The notes under the pieces: generated by a model
Told to the model about the DNA's origin: nothing
The model's database searches: none
What the model saw: the letters and a program-made list of their open reading frames with translations, nothing else
Made by a program: the position numbers and the translations under genes
Part shown: in pieces, positions 1-7,927 of the stretch
How the letters are laid out: each line of letters starts with the position of its first letter
How positions within the stretch are numbered: position 1 is the first letter of the stretch
Source of the DNA: Rhizobiales bacterium 62-17
Lineage (GTDB): Bacteria; Pseudomonadota; Alphaproteobacteria; Rhizobiales; Beijerinckiaceae
DNA length: 50,874 nt
NCBI GenBank assembly: GCA_001898965.1
Contig: MKVW01000006.1
Location: forward strand, 1-50,874
Reading direction: 5' to 3'

Positions 1-7
1 AGAATTG

Positions 8-39
8 AAAAACCCCTTGCCTCACGGCGAGGGGTTTTT
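8..39. terminator. Rho-independent terminator, possibly bidirectional
   Basis: Positions 8-21 pair with 26-39 (14 base pairs, one T-G wobble) around the 4-base loop TCAC. The right arm ends in five T and the left arm starts with five A, so a U-tract would follow the hairpin on either strand. It probably ends a gene lying left of the window. Confidence 0.85.
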
Positions 40-183
40 GTTTTTTCGGCCACGCGCTTATCGACCAATCACCCGCGTACTTGCGATGCGACCGTTTCAG
101 CGCACATGTGACTTATATCTGTTCATATTCGACTGCGCGGCCTATGTGATGTGCGGCGCAGTTGGCGCAAGGAGCGTTTTGGC

Positions 184-660
184 GTGAAAGCATCATCCAA
201 TACCGTTGCCGCAGCAGACGTTGCTAATCTCGAGTCCCATGTCGGTGACGTCAGCTTCTCCGCTTGGTTCACCATCGATCAGCATCGCATCGACGGTTTC
301 GCCGATGTCACCGAGGATCATCAGTTCCTGCATGTCGATGTCGAGGCGGCGGCCAAAGGTCCGTTTGGCGGTACGATTGCGCATGGCTTCTTATCCTTGT
401 CGATGCTGAGCAGGATGGCCGCGACCGCCCTGCCTTTGAAAGGTGCTTCGTCCGTCCTCAACTATGGCTTCGATCGCATTCGCTTTCTGGCACCGGTACC
501 TTCCGGTTCGCGAATCCGAGGGCGCTTCACGCTTGCCAAAGCGAATCGCCGTGCCGCCGGCCAGACGCTTGTTCACTATCAGGTGGAAGTCGAAATCGAA
601 GGCGAGGCCAAGCCGGCTCTCTCAGCCGAATGGCTGGTGCTGTTTTTGTCCAAGGAATGA
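184..660 (+). CDS. MaoC-like dehydratase / (R)-specific enoyl-CoA hydratase family
   Basis: A 158-residue single hot-dog-fold protein of the MaoC / enoyl-CoA hydratase 2 family, which adds water to trans-2-enoyl-CoA or related acyl-CoA substrates in the cytoplasm. The family signature is visible: FADVTEDHQFLHVD, holding the catalytic Asp/His pair, followed by GPFGGTIAHGFLSLSM. The length is normal for the one-domain form. I place the start at the GTG at 184 because AAGGAG lies 9 bases upstream (169-174); an in-frame ATG at 151 has no such site. The next gene, a CoA-transferase/racemase family member 83 bases downstream on the same strand, also handles acyl-CoA, so the two may be co-transcribed. 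The true substrate is unknown. Confidence 0.85.
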   Translation: MKASSNTVAAADVANLESHVGDVSFSAWFTIDQHRIDGFADVTEDHQFLHVDVEAAAKGPFGGTIAHGFLSLSMLSRMAATALPLKGASSVLNYGFDRIRFLAPVPSGSRIRGRFTLAKANRRAAGQTLVHYQVEVEIEGEAKPALSAEWLVLFLSKE

Positions 661-743
661 GCCTGTCCACGCCGCTCCCCCGGCTGACGCTGCTCCTATA
701 AAGTGCGATGCTCCCTTTCGACGGTGTCCGCGAGGGAGCGCGC

Positions 744-1838
744 ATGGGACCGCTTGCCAATATTCGAGTGATCGAACTGGTCGGGCTTGGCCCGGCGCCC
801 TTCTGCGCGATGATGTTGTCGGACATGGGCGCCGATGTCGTGTGCATCGAGCGCAAATCCGATACGCCGCTTGATTTCCTGTCGGATGCTGATGGCTTCA
901 TGGCGCGCGGACGCCACAAGATCGCACTCGATCTGAAGGATGCGAAAGATCAGGCGCATCTGCGTGAACTTCTGCATCATGCCGATGTCCTCATGGAGGG
1001 ATTTCGGCCCGGCGTCATGGAGCGCCTTGGCTTGGGGCCTGATGTTTGTCTCGCTGCCAATCCGCGACTGATCTATGCGCGCATGACAGGCTGGGGGCAG
1101 GAGGGCCCCATGGCGCGACAGCCGGGGCACGATATCAATTATCTCGCCCTTTCGGGTACGCTCGACATGATCGGCGATGCGCGAAGTCCGGTCATTCCGC
1201 TCAATCTGCTCGGCGATTTTGGTGGCGGCGGCATGTATCTGGCGTTCGGCATCGTCTGCGCTTTGCTGGAAAGAACGCGTTCTGGGCAAGGACAAGTGGT
1301 TGATGCTGCCATCGTCGATGGCGTGGCTTCGCTCTCGATTTTCATTCATGGTCTCATGGCCGCGGGACAATGGCAGGCGCCACGTGGCGGCAATGTTCTC
1401 GACGGCGGTGCGCCCTTTTATACGCTCTACGAGACCTCGGATCACCGTCATATCGCTGTCGGGGCGATCGAGGGTAAATTCTTCGCCAATCTTTTAACGA
1501 AGTTGAATGTTTCGGAGATCAGTCCTTCGGATCAATGGAAGCGCGCGGGCTGGCCCGACATGCGCCGACGCTTTCGAAGCATTTTTGCCACGCGAACGCG
1601 CTATGAATGGCAAACGGTCTTCGAAGGGAGCGAAGCCTGTGTTTCGCCCGTGCTCACACTGGAGGAAGCCCAAAACGATCCGCACAATGTCGCGCGCAAG
1701 CTCTTCGCAAACGTGGGATCGCATCTTGAAGCGGCGCCGGCGCCGCGTTTCAGTCGCACGGCTCCCAAAATCCAAGAGACATTAGAAGATACCCTTGATG
1801 CAGTGCTCGCAAGATGGGCCGATATGTCCGATCCGTAG
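744..1838 (+). CDS. CaiB/BaiF CoA-transferase family protein, alpha-methylacyl-CoA racemase-like
   Basis: A 364-residue class III CoA-transferase fold enzyme. Within the family it resembles alpha-methylacyl-CoA racemase rather than formyl-CoA transferase. It starts with VIELVGLGPAPFCAMMLSDM and an ADVVCIER segment, and carries GHDINYLALSG and GDFGGGG, the regions that hold the racemase His and Asp bases. GQGQVVDAAIVDGV follows at the usual place. The racemase interconverts (R)- and (S)-2-methylacyl-CoA so that branched chains can be beta-oxidised. The start at 744 is preceded by GAGGGAG (732-738); an in-frame ATG at 708 has no obvious site. The MaoC-like hydratase just upstream would fit the same acyl-CoA pathway, but that link is inference. 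Confidence 0.85.
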   Translation: MGPLANIRVIELVGLGPAPFCAMMLSDMGADVVCIERKSDTPLDFLSDADGFMARGRHKIALDLKDAKDQAHLRELLHHADVLMEGFRPGVMERLGLGPDVCLAANPRLIYARMTGWGQEGPMARQPGHDINYLALSGTLDMIGDARSPVIPLNLLGDFGGGGMYLAFGIVCALLERTRSGQGQVVDAAIVDGVASLSIFIHGLMAAGQWQAPRGGNVLDGGAPFYTLYETSDHRHIAVGAIEGKFFANLLTKLNVSEISPSDQWKRAGWPDMRRRFRSIFATRTRYEWQTVFEGSEACVSPVLTLEEAQNDPHNVARKLFANVGSHLEAAPAPRFSRTAPKIQETLEDTLDAVLARWADMSDP

Positions 1839-1852
1839 CGAGAACGCTTCCA

Positions 1853-2764
1853 CTAATGCCCAATTGGCGGGGATTTCTGCGCCATCTCTCTCAGCTTCAC
1901 CATGGTCTGGAGCAAGAGATTGATCGGTGTTGAAACGCCAACCTGATGTCCTTTACGAACGACATAGCCGTTGAGATGATCGATTTCCGTGGGCTTGCCA
2001 CGGGCGAGGTCCTGCGCCGTCGATGAACGCTGACCAGCCATGTCGACGGCGATGCGGAATGTCAGATCATGAATATTGCTGGGCAGAGAAACGCCGGCGG
2101 CCACCGCAACCGCTGCGCATTCATCAATGGTGCTGCGGATGATCTCGCGCACGCCGTCGACCTCTATCAAACGTCCATAGGGCAATTGAGAGATGGCGGA
2201 GAGTGCATTGTAGGCACAGTTGGCGACCAGCTTGACCCATAGTGCGTTCAGCACGTCTTGCGAGACTGTCGTGGGAATTGCAGCCTTAATGAGAATATAG
2301 GCGATGTGAGTGCTGGCCGGGCTTGGCGCGATGATCAGCTCGCCACGGCCATGGTGACGCACGTGGCCGGGGCCGGCCATTTCGGTCGCCACATAAACCG
2401 CCGCGGCCAGTACCGTCTGGGGGACGATGACGGCAAGCCTCTCGGCATTGTCGACGCCGTTCTGCAGGCAGAGCAGGACCGCATCCGATTTCAGATGCGG
2501 TAAAATCAGGCGGCCGGCCGTCTCCGTGTCTGTCGATTTGACGCAGAAGAGAATCACATCGGCGCCCTCAACGCCTTGGGCTTCCGTCGTGGCCTGCATC
2601 GGCACATGGCCATCGAACAGTTTGCTTTCGAGCCGCAGGCCACGTTGGCGGATCGCCGCGACATGTTGCGCTCGTCCGATCAGGCAAACGTCGTGGCCGG
2701 CGCGGGCGAGAAGCGCGCCAAAATAAGAGCCGATCGCGCCGGCGCCCATCACTGCGAATTTCAT
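1853..2764 (-). CDS. Ketopantoate reductase family (ApbA/PanE) NADPH-dependent reductase
   Basis: A 303-residue protein with an N-terminal Rossmann fold (MKFAVMGAGAIGSYFGALLA, GAGAIG dinucleotide loop) and the all-helical C-terminal domain of the PanE/ApbA family. Catalytic-site segments of 2-dehydropantoate 2-reductase are present: LQNGVDN, the lysine region WVKLVANCAYNALSA, and the C-terminal PTEIDHLNG. The authentic enzyme makes pantoate for coenzyme A, but alphaproteobacteria carry several paralogues acting on other 2-oxo acids, so I do not assign panE. It converges on the racemase-like gene with only 14 bases between the two stop codons. Confidence 0.8.
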   Translation of the reverse strand: MKFAVMGAGAIGSYFGALLARAGHDVCLIGRAQHVAAIRQRGLRLESKLFDGHVPMQATTEAQGVEGADVILFCVKSTDTETAGRLILPHLKSDAVLLCLQNGVDNAERLAVIVPQTVLAAAVYVATEMAGPGHVRHHGRGELIIAPSPASTHIAYILIKAAIPTTVSQDVLNALWVKLVANCAYNALSAISQLPYGRLIEVDGVREIIRSTIDECAAVAVAAGVSLPSNIHDLTFRIAVDMAGQRSSTAQDLARGKPTEIDHLNGYVVRKGHQVGVSTPINLLLQTMVKLREMAQKSPPIGH

Positions 2765-2948
2765 TCTTGAAACCTGACGATCGGTCGTTTGATTGGGACG
2801 GGCCGGAGAGTACGCGATCCGGCAGCCTTAAATCCATGATGAAGCTGTCTTTGTCGGTCGAGTATAAACCGGTCGGTTCTGTTTGGGGCGACCGAATTGA
2901 CTCGATAGTGAGTATACGGATAGCCAAGCACGCTCACGAGGGGCTGAC

Positions 2949-3959
2949 ATGATGGTATTGGCTAAATCGAATGCGTGGGCGCGCGTCCGCCTTATTTCAA
3001 ATGTGGCGGGTGTCGCCCTTCTGGCCGGCATTTCGCCAGGACAGGCGCAGGATTATCCGAACAAGCCGATCACCATGGTGGTTCCCTTTGCGGCTGGCGG
3101 CCCAAGTGACGTGACTGGGCGGATCCTGGCGCAGCGATTGGGCGAGTTGCTTGGGCAACAGGTGATCATCGATAATGTCGGCGGCGCTGGCGGCTCGATC
3201 GCCGCGAGCCGGATCGCGAAAGCCGTACCCGACGGCTATCAAATTCTTCTCGGCAATATTGGCACCCAGGTCTGGAGCCAGTTGCTGCCCAAGAAAGCCG
3301 CCTATGATTCGACCGTGGATTTCGAGCCTGTCAGTCTCGTCACCAACGGGGCGCGCGTGTTGGTGGTGTCGAAAGCGATGCCAGTTTCAAACCTGCAGGA
3401 TTTCATGGCTTATGCCCGGGCCAATCAGGGAAAGCTGAATTATGCTTCGGCTGGGGCGGGCTCGGCCTCCCATATCGGTTGCGTGCTCTTGAATTCGGTC
3501 ATGGGTGTCAAGGTCACTCATATCGCCTATCGTGGCGCGGGGCCGGCCATGCAGGACATCGCCGGTGGTCGCGTCGACTATATGTGCGATGCGATTTCGA
3601 CCGCCGCGCCCCAAGTCCAGACTGGCGCCGTGCGCGGGATCGCGCTGCTCTCGGGATCGCGGGCGGCCATCCTGCCCGATCTGCCGACGGCCCAGGAGCA
3701 AGGCTTGAAGGATTTCGATGTCAGCGTCTGGCAGGGCATTTTCTTGCCGAAAGCGACGCCGCAGCCGATCGTTCAGCGGTTGGCCCAGGCAATCGACACG
3801 ACGCTGGATACGCCGGCGGTGCGCGAACGGCTTGAAGGGCTGGGCGACGATCACATCAAGCCTGAGCGTCGAGGTCCGGCCTTTCTGGCAGGCTTCCTGC
3901 GATCGGAAATCGCCAAGTGGGATGCGCCAATCAAAGCCAGTGGTATAAGCTCGGAATAG
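2949..3959 (+). CDS. Bug-family (TctC-type) periplasmic substrate-binding protein
   Basis: A 336-residue exported binding protein of the Bug family, which capture carboxylates and other small anions in the periplasm, classically for TctAB membrane partners. A long N-terminal hydrophobic segment ends near GISPGQAQ, followed by the family start YPNKPITMVVPFAAGGPSDV. The conserved THIAYRGAGPAMQDIAGGRV and DLPTAQEQG segments occur in order. The ATG at 2949 is followed at once by a second ATG, and a GAGG lies upstream. No tctA or tctB is in the window. The LysR gene 31 bases downstream probably shares its transcript and may sense the same ligand. Confidence 0.9.
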   Translation: MMVLAKSNAWARVRLISNVAGVALLAGISPGQAQDYPNKPITMVVPFAAGGPSDVTGRILAQRLGELLGQQVIIDNVGGAGGSIAASRIAKAVPDGYQILLGNIGTQVWSQLLPKKAAYDSTVDFEPVSLVTNGARVLVVSKAMPVSNLQDFMAYARANQGKLNYASAGAGSASHIGCVLLNSVMGVKVTHIAYRGAGPAMQDIAGGRVDYMCDAISTAAPQVQTGAVRGIALLSGSRAAILPDLPTAQEQGLKDFDVSVWQGIFLPKATPQPIVQRLAQAIDTTLDTPAVRERLEGLGDDHIKPERRGPAFLAGFLRSEIAKWDAPIKASGISSE

Positions 3960-3990
3960 GTCGCGTCAGGAACGCGCGACCGGAGGACAT

Positions 3991-4914
3991 ATGGGCGCGA
4001 AACTTTATGATCGCCTCAGCTTGAAGACCCTCAAGCTGGTGCTAGCAATCGAAAAATTTGGCTCGCTGACGCAAGCGGCCGAGGAATTGCACACGGCTGT
4101 ATCGGCGGCGAGCCGGCGCATCCAATTCCTCGAAAGCAGTCTCGGTCATCAGGTTATCATTCGCACGGGACGCGGGATCACCCTCACGCCCTTTGGCCGT
4201 GTCGTCGCCAATTATGCGCGTCGAATCGCCGCCGACATTGATCAGCTCGAAGAAAATGTCCGCGATCTGGCGGTTGGGAATACGGAGAAAATCCGTCTCG
4301 CCGTGCCGGGGCCGGCGCTCTATCACGATTTGCCTGAGCAGCTCGATCATTATCTGCGCAGCTATCCCAGCGTAAGCCTGCTGTTGAAGGAAATGAAGAG
4401 CCAAGATGTGGTCGACAGTCTCCTGGGCGGCCAGGCCGATGTCGGTATCATCCTGTCCAACCATCTTTCGCCTGCGCTGGAGGTTCTGCCTTATCGCCGC
4501 GATCGGTTGAGCGTCATCGTCAATCCTTCCCATCCCTTGGCTAGCCAGTCATCCGTCAAATTTGAAACGTTGCTCGATGAGTCCTGGGTGTTGCCGCTCG
4601 AAACGGCCATTGGACAGACATTGGCGCAAGAAGCGGCGAAGCGGGGCGTTGATCTGTTGACGCGTGTCCATTCGCGCAGCCCGGCTTCCAGCTTGCGGAT
4701 CGTTCACAGCGGTCTGGCGATTACCGTTCTGCCGCACGAAAGTTCGGCGGCGGAAATTTCGATGCGTGGCCTGGTAGCGATTTCGATTGCCGATGAATGG
4801 GCGCAGTTTGATCTGTGGCTTGCCACCCTGCGCACGACTAAATTATCGCCGGCTATCGGCGCTCTGATCAAGGCGCTGTCGGAGGAAGAGCCCACCGAGG
4901 CGCCAGAGCCGTAA
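3991..4914 (+). CDS. LysR-family transcriptional regulator
   Basis: A 307-residue LysR-type regulator. The N-terminal winged helix-turn-helix lies at about residues 8-67 (LKLVLAIEKFGSLTQAAEEL, then TAVSAASRRIQFLESSLG) and is followed by the periplasmic-binding-like effector domain to the C-terminus. The start has a good CGGAGG site within the 31-base gap from the Bug gene. LysR proteins are usually divergent from their targets; here the gene follows the Bug gene in the same direction, so autoregulation with the binding protein is likely but unproven. The target and inducer are not visible. Confidence 0.9.
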   Translation: MGAKLYDRLSLKTLKLVLAIEKFGSLTQAAEELHTAVSAASRRIQFLESSLGHQVIIRTGRGITLTPFGRVVANYARRIAADIDQLEENVRDLAVGNTEKIRLAVPGPALYHDLPEQLDHYLRSYPSVSLLLKEMKSQDVVDSLLGGQADVGIILSNHLSPALEVLPYRRDRLSVIVNPSHPLASQSSVKFETLLDESWVLPLETAIGQTLAQEAAKRGVDLLTRVHSRSPASSLRIVHSGLAITVLPHESSAAEISMRGLVAISIADEWAQFDLWLATLRTTKLSPAIGALIKALSEEEPTEAPEP

Positions 4915-5004
4915 CATTGGCGAGCGACGGGGCTAGCGCGATGCACGGATTCGTCCCATCCTGAGGGCAAGCACCGCTTGTGCGCAAGGGAGGATCGTCA
5001 AGCC

Positions 5005-6054
5005 ATGGCTCGTTCGCATGAAGCTCCAGTCCTGCTGCCTACATCTCTTGTCGGCTCTTATTCTGTGCCCGATTGGTTGATCGATCGGGCCAGCCTCGCC
5101 AAACGGTTTCCACCGCGTGTGCGCGCGCAGGAATTGTGGCGTGTCGCGCCTGAGTTTCTGCAACAGGCCCAGGACGATGCGACAGTATTAGCCATTCGCG
5201 ACCAGGAGGAAGCGGGCCTCGATATCATCACCGATGGCGAGGTGCGGCGCGAGAGCTATTCCAACCGTTTCGCCACGGCGCTGGAAGGGGTTGATGTCGA
5301 CAATCCGGGCATAGCACTCGACCGGTCAGGCCATCCCAATCCGGTGCCGCGCGTCGTCGGTCCGATCAAGCGCAAACATCCCGTCGGTGTGCGTGATGTC
5401 GAGTTCTTGCGAGGCCATACCAAGCGCATCACCAAGATCACCGTGCCTGGGCCCTATACGATGTCGCAACAGGCGCAGAATGATTTTTATCCGAGCGGCC
5501 GGGAGTTGGCTTTCGCCTATGCGGCGGCGGTCAATGCGGAGATCAAGGATCTTTTCGCTGCCGGTGTCGATATCGTTCAAATCGACGAGCCCTATATGCA
5601 GGCGCGCCCAGACGCGGCGCGCGACTATGGTCTTGAAGCGATGAATGCGGCGCTTGATGGCGTCAAAGGCACAACCGCCGTCCACATCTGCTTTGGCTAT
5701 GCGGCAATCATTCATGAGCGGCCGCCAGGTTACTCTTTCCTGCCCGAATTCGAGGGATCGCCGATAGGACAGATTTCGATCGAGACCGCGCAGTCGAAAC
5801 TGGACTGCGCGGTGTTGAAGGCGTTGCCGTCGAAGACGGTCGTGCTTGGCGTGATCGATCTGTCCGACATGGCCGTGGAAACGCCGGCACAAGTGGCGGA
5901 ACGTATTCGCGCGGCTCTGCCTTATGTGGCGCCGGAGCGCCTCGTCATCGCGCCCGATTGCGGCATGAAATACATTCCACGCGATGTGGCTTATGCCAAA
6001 TTGCAGGCGATGGTGCAGGGAACGCAGATCGTGCGCGGTGAACTACCAGCGTGA
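5005..6054 (+). CDS. Short MetE-like (cobalamin-independent methionine synthase C-terminal family) protein
   Basis: A 349-residue protein corresponding to the catalytic C-terminal half of cobalamin-independent methionine synthase, without the N-terminal half of full MetE (about 750 residues). The zinc-site residues appear retained: His227 and Cys229 in AVHICFGYA (compare H-x-C of MetE) and Cys319 in PDCGMKYI. Other family segments are GPYTMSQQAQNDFY and VQIDEPYMQARP. Such short paralogues can be core methionine synthases or methyltransferases for other thiols or degradative substrates, and the sequence does not say which. ATG 5005 is chosen because AAGGGAGG lies 10 bases upstream; a TTG at 4978 is in frame but less likely. 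Confidence 0.8.
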   Translation: MARSHEAPVLLPTSLVGSYSVPDWLIDRASLAKRFPPRVRAQELWRVAPEFLQQAQDDATVLAIRDQEEAGLDIITDGEVRRESYSNRFATALEGVDVDNPGIALDRSGHPNPVPRVVGPIKRKHPVGVRDVEFLRGHTKRITKITVPGPYTMSQQAQNDFYPSGRELAFAYAAAVNAEIKDLFAAGVDIVQIDEPYMQARPDAARDYGLEAMNAALDGVKGTTAVHICFGYAAIIHERPPGYSFLPEFEGSPIGQISIETAQSKLDCAVLKALPSKTVVLGVIDLSDMAVETPAQVAERIRAALPYVAPERLVIAPDCGMKYIPRDVAYAKLQAMVQGTQIVRGELPA

Positions 6055-6060
6055 TCCGTA

Positions 6061-6537
6061 TCAGTCCTGCCAAAGTGCCGTGACGAACAGTGCTGCGGTG
6101 AGCAGTGACGCGATGGCGCGCACATGGTTCCAGCGCGTCCAAGGCACGCTATAATCCGCCCAAGCGCTCGCCGGAGCTGTCTCTGGGAGTGCAGCCATGC
6201 GGTTGTTGAGGGGGACATTGCAGATCATCGTCACGCCGATCGAGCCGATGAGGTAGATCAGCGATCCCAAGAGGATGCAGAACGCGCCCGGCATGTTCCA
6301 GCCGAGAGCTGAGGCCAGTAGGGCCAGGCAGATCGCGGCGGTGCCGAAGAAAACCGTCATAAACAAGGGATTGATAATGACGATATTGATCGCTTGCATG
6401 GCAAGGATGGCACTTGTCGATGGCAGCCGATCAAAACTCTTCATGATCGTGTTGGAGAAAATGAAGAAGAGGCCGGCGATCAAGCCAGCGCCGAGTGTGC
6501 CCAAAAGCAAGAGCAGGAAGCGGATGGTTTCATTCAT
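6061..6537 (-). CDS. DUF1772 (anthrone-oxygenase-like) small membrane protein
   Basis: A 158-residue membrane protein with four hydrophobic segments: near the N-terminus (IRFLLLLLGTLGAGLIAGLF), about residues 43-75, 80-105, and the C-terminal ASLLTAALFVTAL. The CNVPLNNRM and WTRWNHVRA motifs are typical of the DUF1772 family, which includes fungal anthrone oxygenase relatives. The bacterial function is unknown. It converges on the MetE-like gene with 6 bases between them, and an amino-acid oxidase-like gene starts divergently 160 bases away. Confidence 0.75.
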   Translation of the reverse strand: MNETIRFLLLLLGTLGAGLIAGLFFIFSNTIMKSFDRLPSTSAILAMQAINIVIINPLFMTVFFGTAAICLALLASALGWNMPGAFCILLGSLIYLIGSIGVTMICNVPLNNRMAALPETAPASAWADYSVPWTRWNHVRAIASLLTAALFVTALWQD

Positions 6538-6697
6538 GGCGCTTTCCTCATTGGCTGCCTCACCGGGCCCGCCTCAATCTCGGCGAATTTAACAGACGTT
6601 TTTCATTCATTCCATGGTGCGTCCAGAGAGCCCATTGGGTCCGTGCCGACAATGGTTTATGCCAGTTCTGAGGGCGGCCTGGAGGTCGGAGACGAGT

Positions 6698-7927
6698 ATG
6701 CCGGATGTTTTGGTTCTGGGCGCGGGCATGGTGGGTGTCTCGACCGCGCTGGCGTTGCAGGCTCAGGGGCAGGAGGTGGTTCTTGTCGATCGGACCTCGC
6801 CGGGGCATGAAACCAGCTATGGCAATGCCGGTCTGATCCAGGCGGAGGCTGCGGAGCCCTATGCTTTTCCGCGCGATTTCGCCAGCCTTCTGCGCGTCAT
6901 TTTCAAGCGCGGTAACGATGTGAACTATCACCTCGATGCATTGCCGGATCAGTGGCGGCCGCTCTTGGGCTATTTTCATGCGTCGGCTCCGGCGCGACAT
7001 CAGATCATCTCGCGCAGCTATGCGAAGCTGACGCGTCGCTCGACCGCTGATCATGCGCCCCTCATTGCTGCCGCCGGCGTGGAAGCGCTGATCAAGCGCG
7101 AGGGCTTTCGCAAGATGTTCCGCAGCGTGCATGAGTTCGATCATGCTGTCGATCAGGCAGAGCGTGTCGCGCGCCAATATGATTTGGCATTGCGGATCAT
7201 GGATGGGGCGGAGCTTGCTGCGGCCGAGCCGGCGTTGAAGATCTCTTGTGCCGGCGCGTTTCATTGGCTGGACAGCTGGAGCTGCAGCGATCCGGGCGCG
7301 CTGACACAAGCTTATGCGGATTTATTCATCGCCCGTGGCGGACGCGTGCAAACAGCGGATGCAAGCAGCCTTGAACAAGACGGGCGCATGTGGAGTGTCG
7401 GTGTCCATTGGGGGCGGCTCGCGGCGCGGCATGTGGTTGTGGCGCTCGGACCGTGGTCGCCGCTGCTGTTGCGGAAATTCGGCTATCACATTCCGATGCT
7501 GCGCAAACGGGGCTATCATCGGCACTATAAAGGCGGGACGACGTTGAATCTGCCGATGCTCGATGTCGAGAACGGGGCAGCGCTGTCACCGATGCGGGCC
7601 GGCTTCAGGGTTTTGACCGGTGCGGAGATCGCCCGTTTCGATACGCCGCCAACCCCGGTGCAGATGGTGCGCGCGGAACAGGCGGCGCGAGAGCTAATCG
7701 ATCTGGGCGAGCCCGTCGAAGCCGAACCCTGGTTCGGCAATCGCCCGTGCATGCCCGATATGTTGCCGCTCGTGGGTGCGGCGCCGCGTCATAAAAACCT
7801 GTGGTTTCACTTCGGTCATGGCCACCAGGGTTTTACCCTGGGGCCGACGACCGCTGCGCTGCTGGCTGAAGAAATCATCACCGGGCAGGTGCCGATGCCG
7901 GAACTGTCGCCAAAGCGTTTATCTTAA
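6698..7927 (+). CDS. FAD-dependent D-amino-acid dehydrogenase family (DadA-like) oxidoreductase
   Basis: A 409-residue flavoprotein of the DadA / glycine oxidase superfamily, which oxidises amines or D-amino acids to oxo acids at the inner membrane face and passes electrons to quinone or oxygen. The Rossmann FAD-binding motif is at the very N-terminus (VLVLGAGMVGVSTALALQAQ, then VVLVDR). The C-terminal flavin-contacting part reads NRPCMPDMLPLVG and FGHGHQGFTLGPTTAALLAE. The chosen ATG has GGAGA 5 bases upstream and starts right at the Rossmann strand; in-frame ATGs at 6614 and 6653 would add an unlikely extension. The substrate is not predictable. The gene ends immediately before the convergent antiporter gene. 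Confidence 0.8.
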   Translation: MPDVLVLGAGMVGVSTALALQAQGQEVVLVDRTSPGHETSYGNAGLIQAEAAEPYAFPRDFASLLRVIFKRGNDVNYHLDALPDQWRPLLGYFHASAPARHQIISRSYAKLTRRSTADHAPLIAAAGVEALIKREGFRKMFRSVHEFDHAVDQAERVARQYDLALRIMDGAELAAAEPALKISCAGAFHWLDSWSCSDPGALTQAYADLFIARGGRVQTADASSLEQDGRMWSVGVHWGRLAARHVVVALGPWSPLLLRKFGYHIPMLRKRGYHRHYKGGTTLNLPMLDVENGAALSPMRAGFRVLTGAEIARFDTPPTPVQMVRAEQAARELIDLGEPVEAEPWFGNRPCMPDMLPLVGAAPRHKNLWFHFGHGHQGFTLGPTTAALLAEEIITGQVPMPELSPKRLS

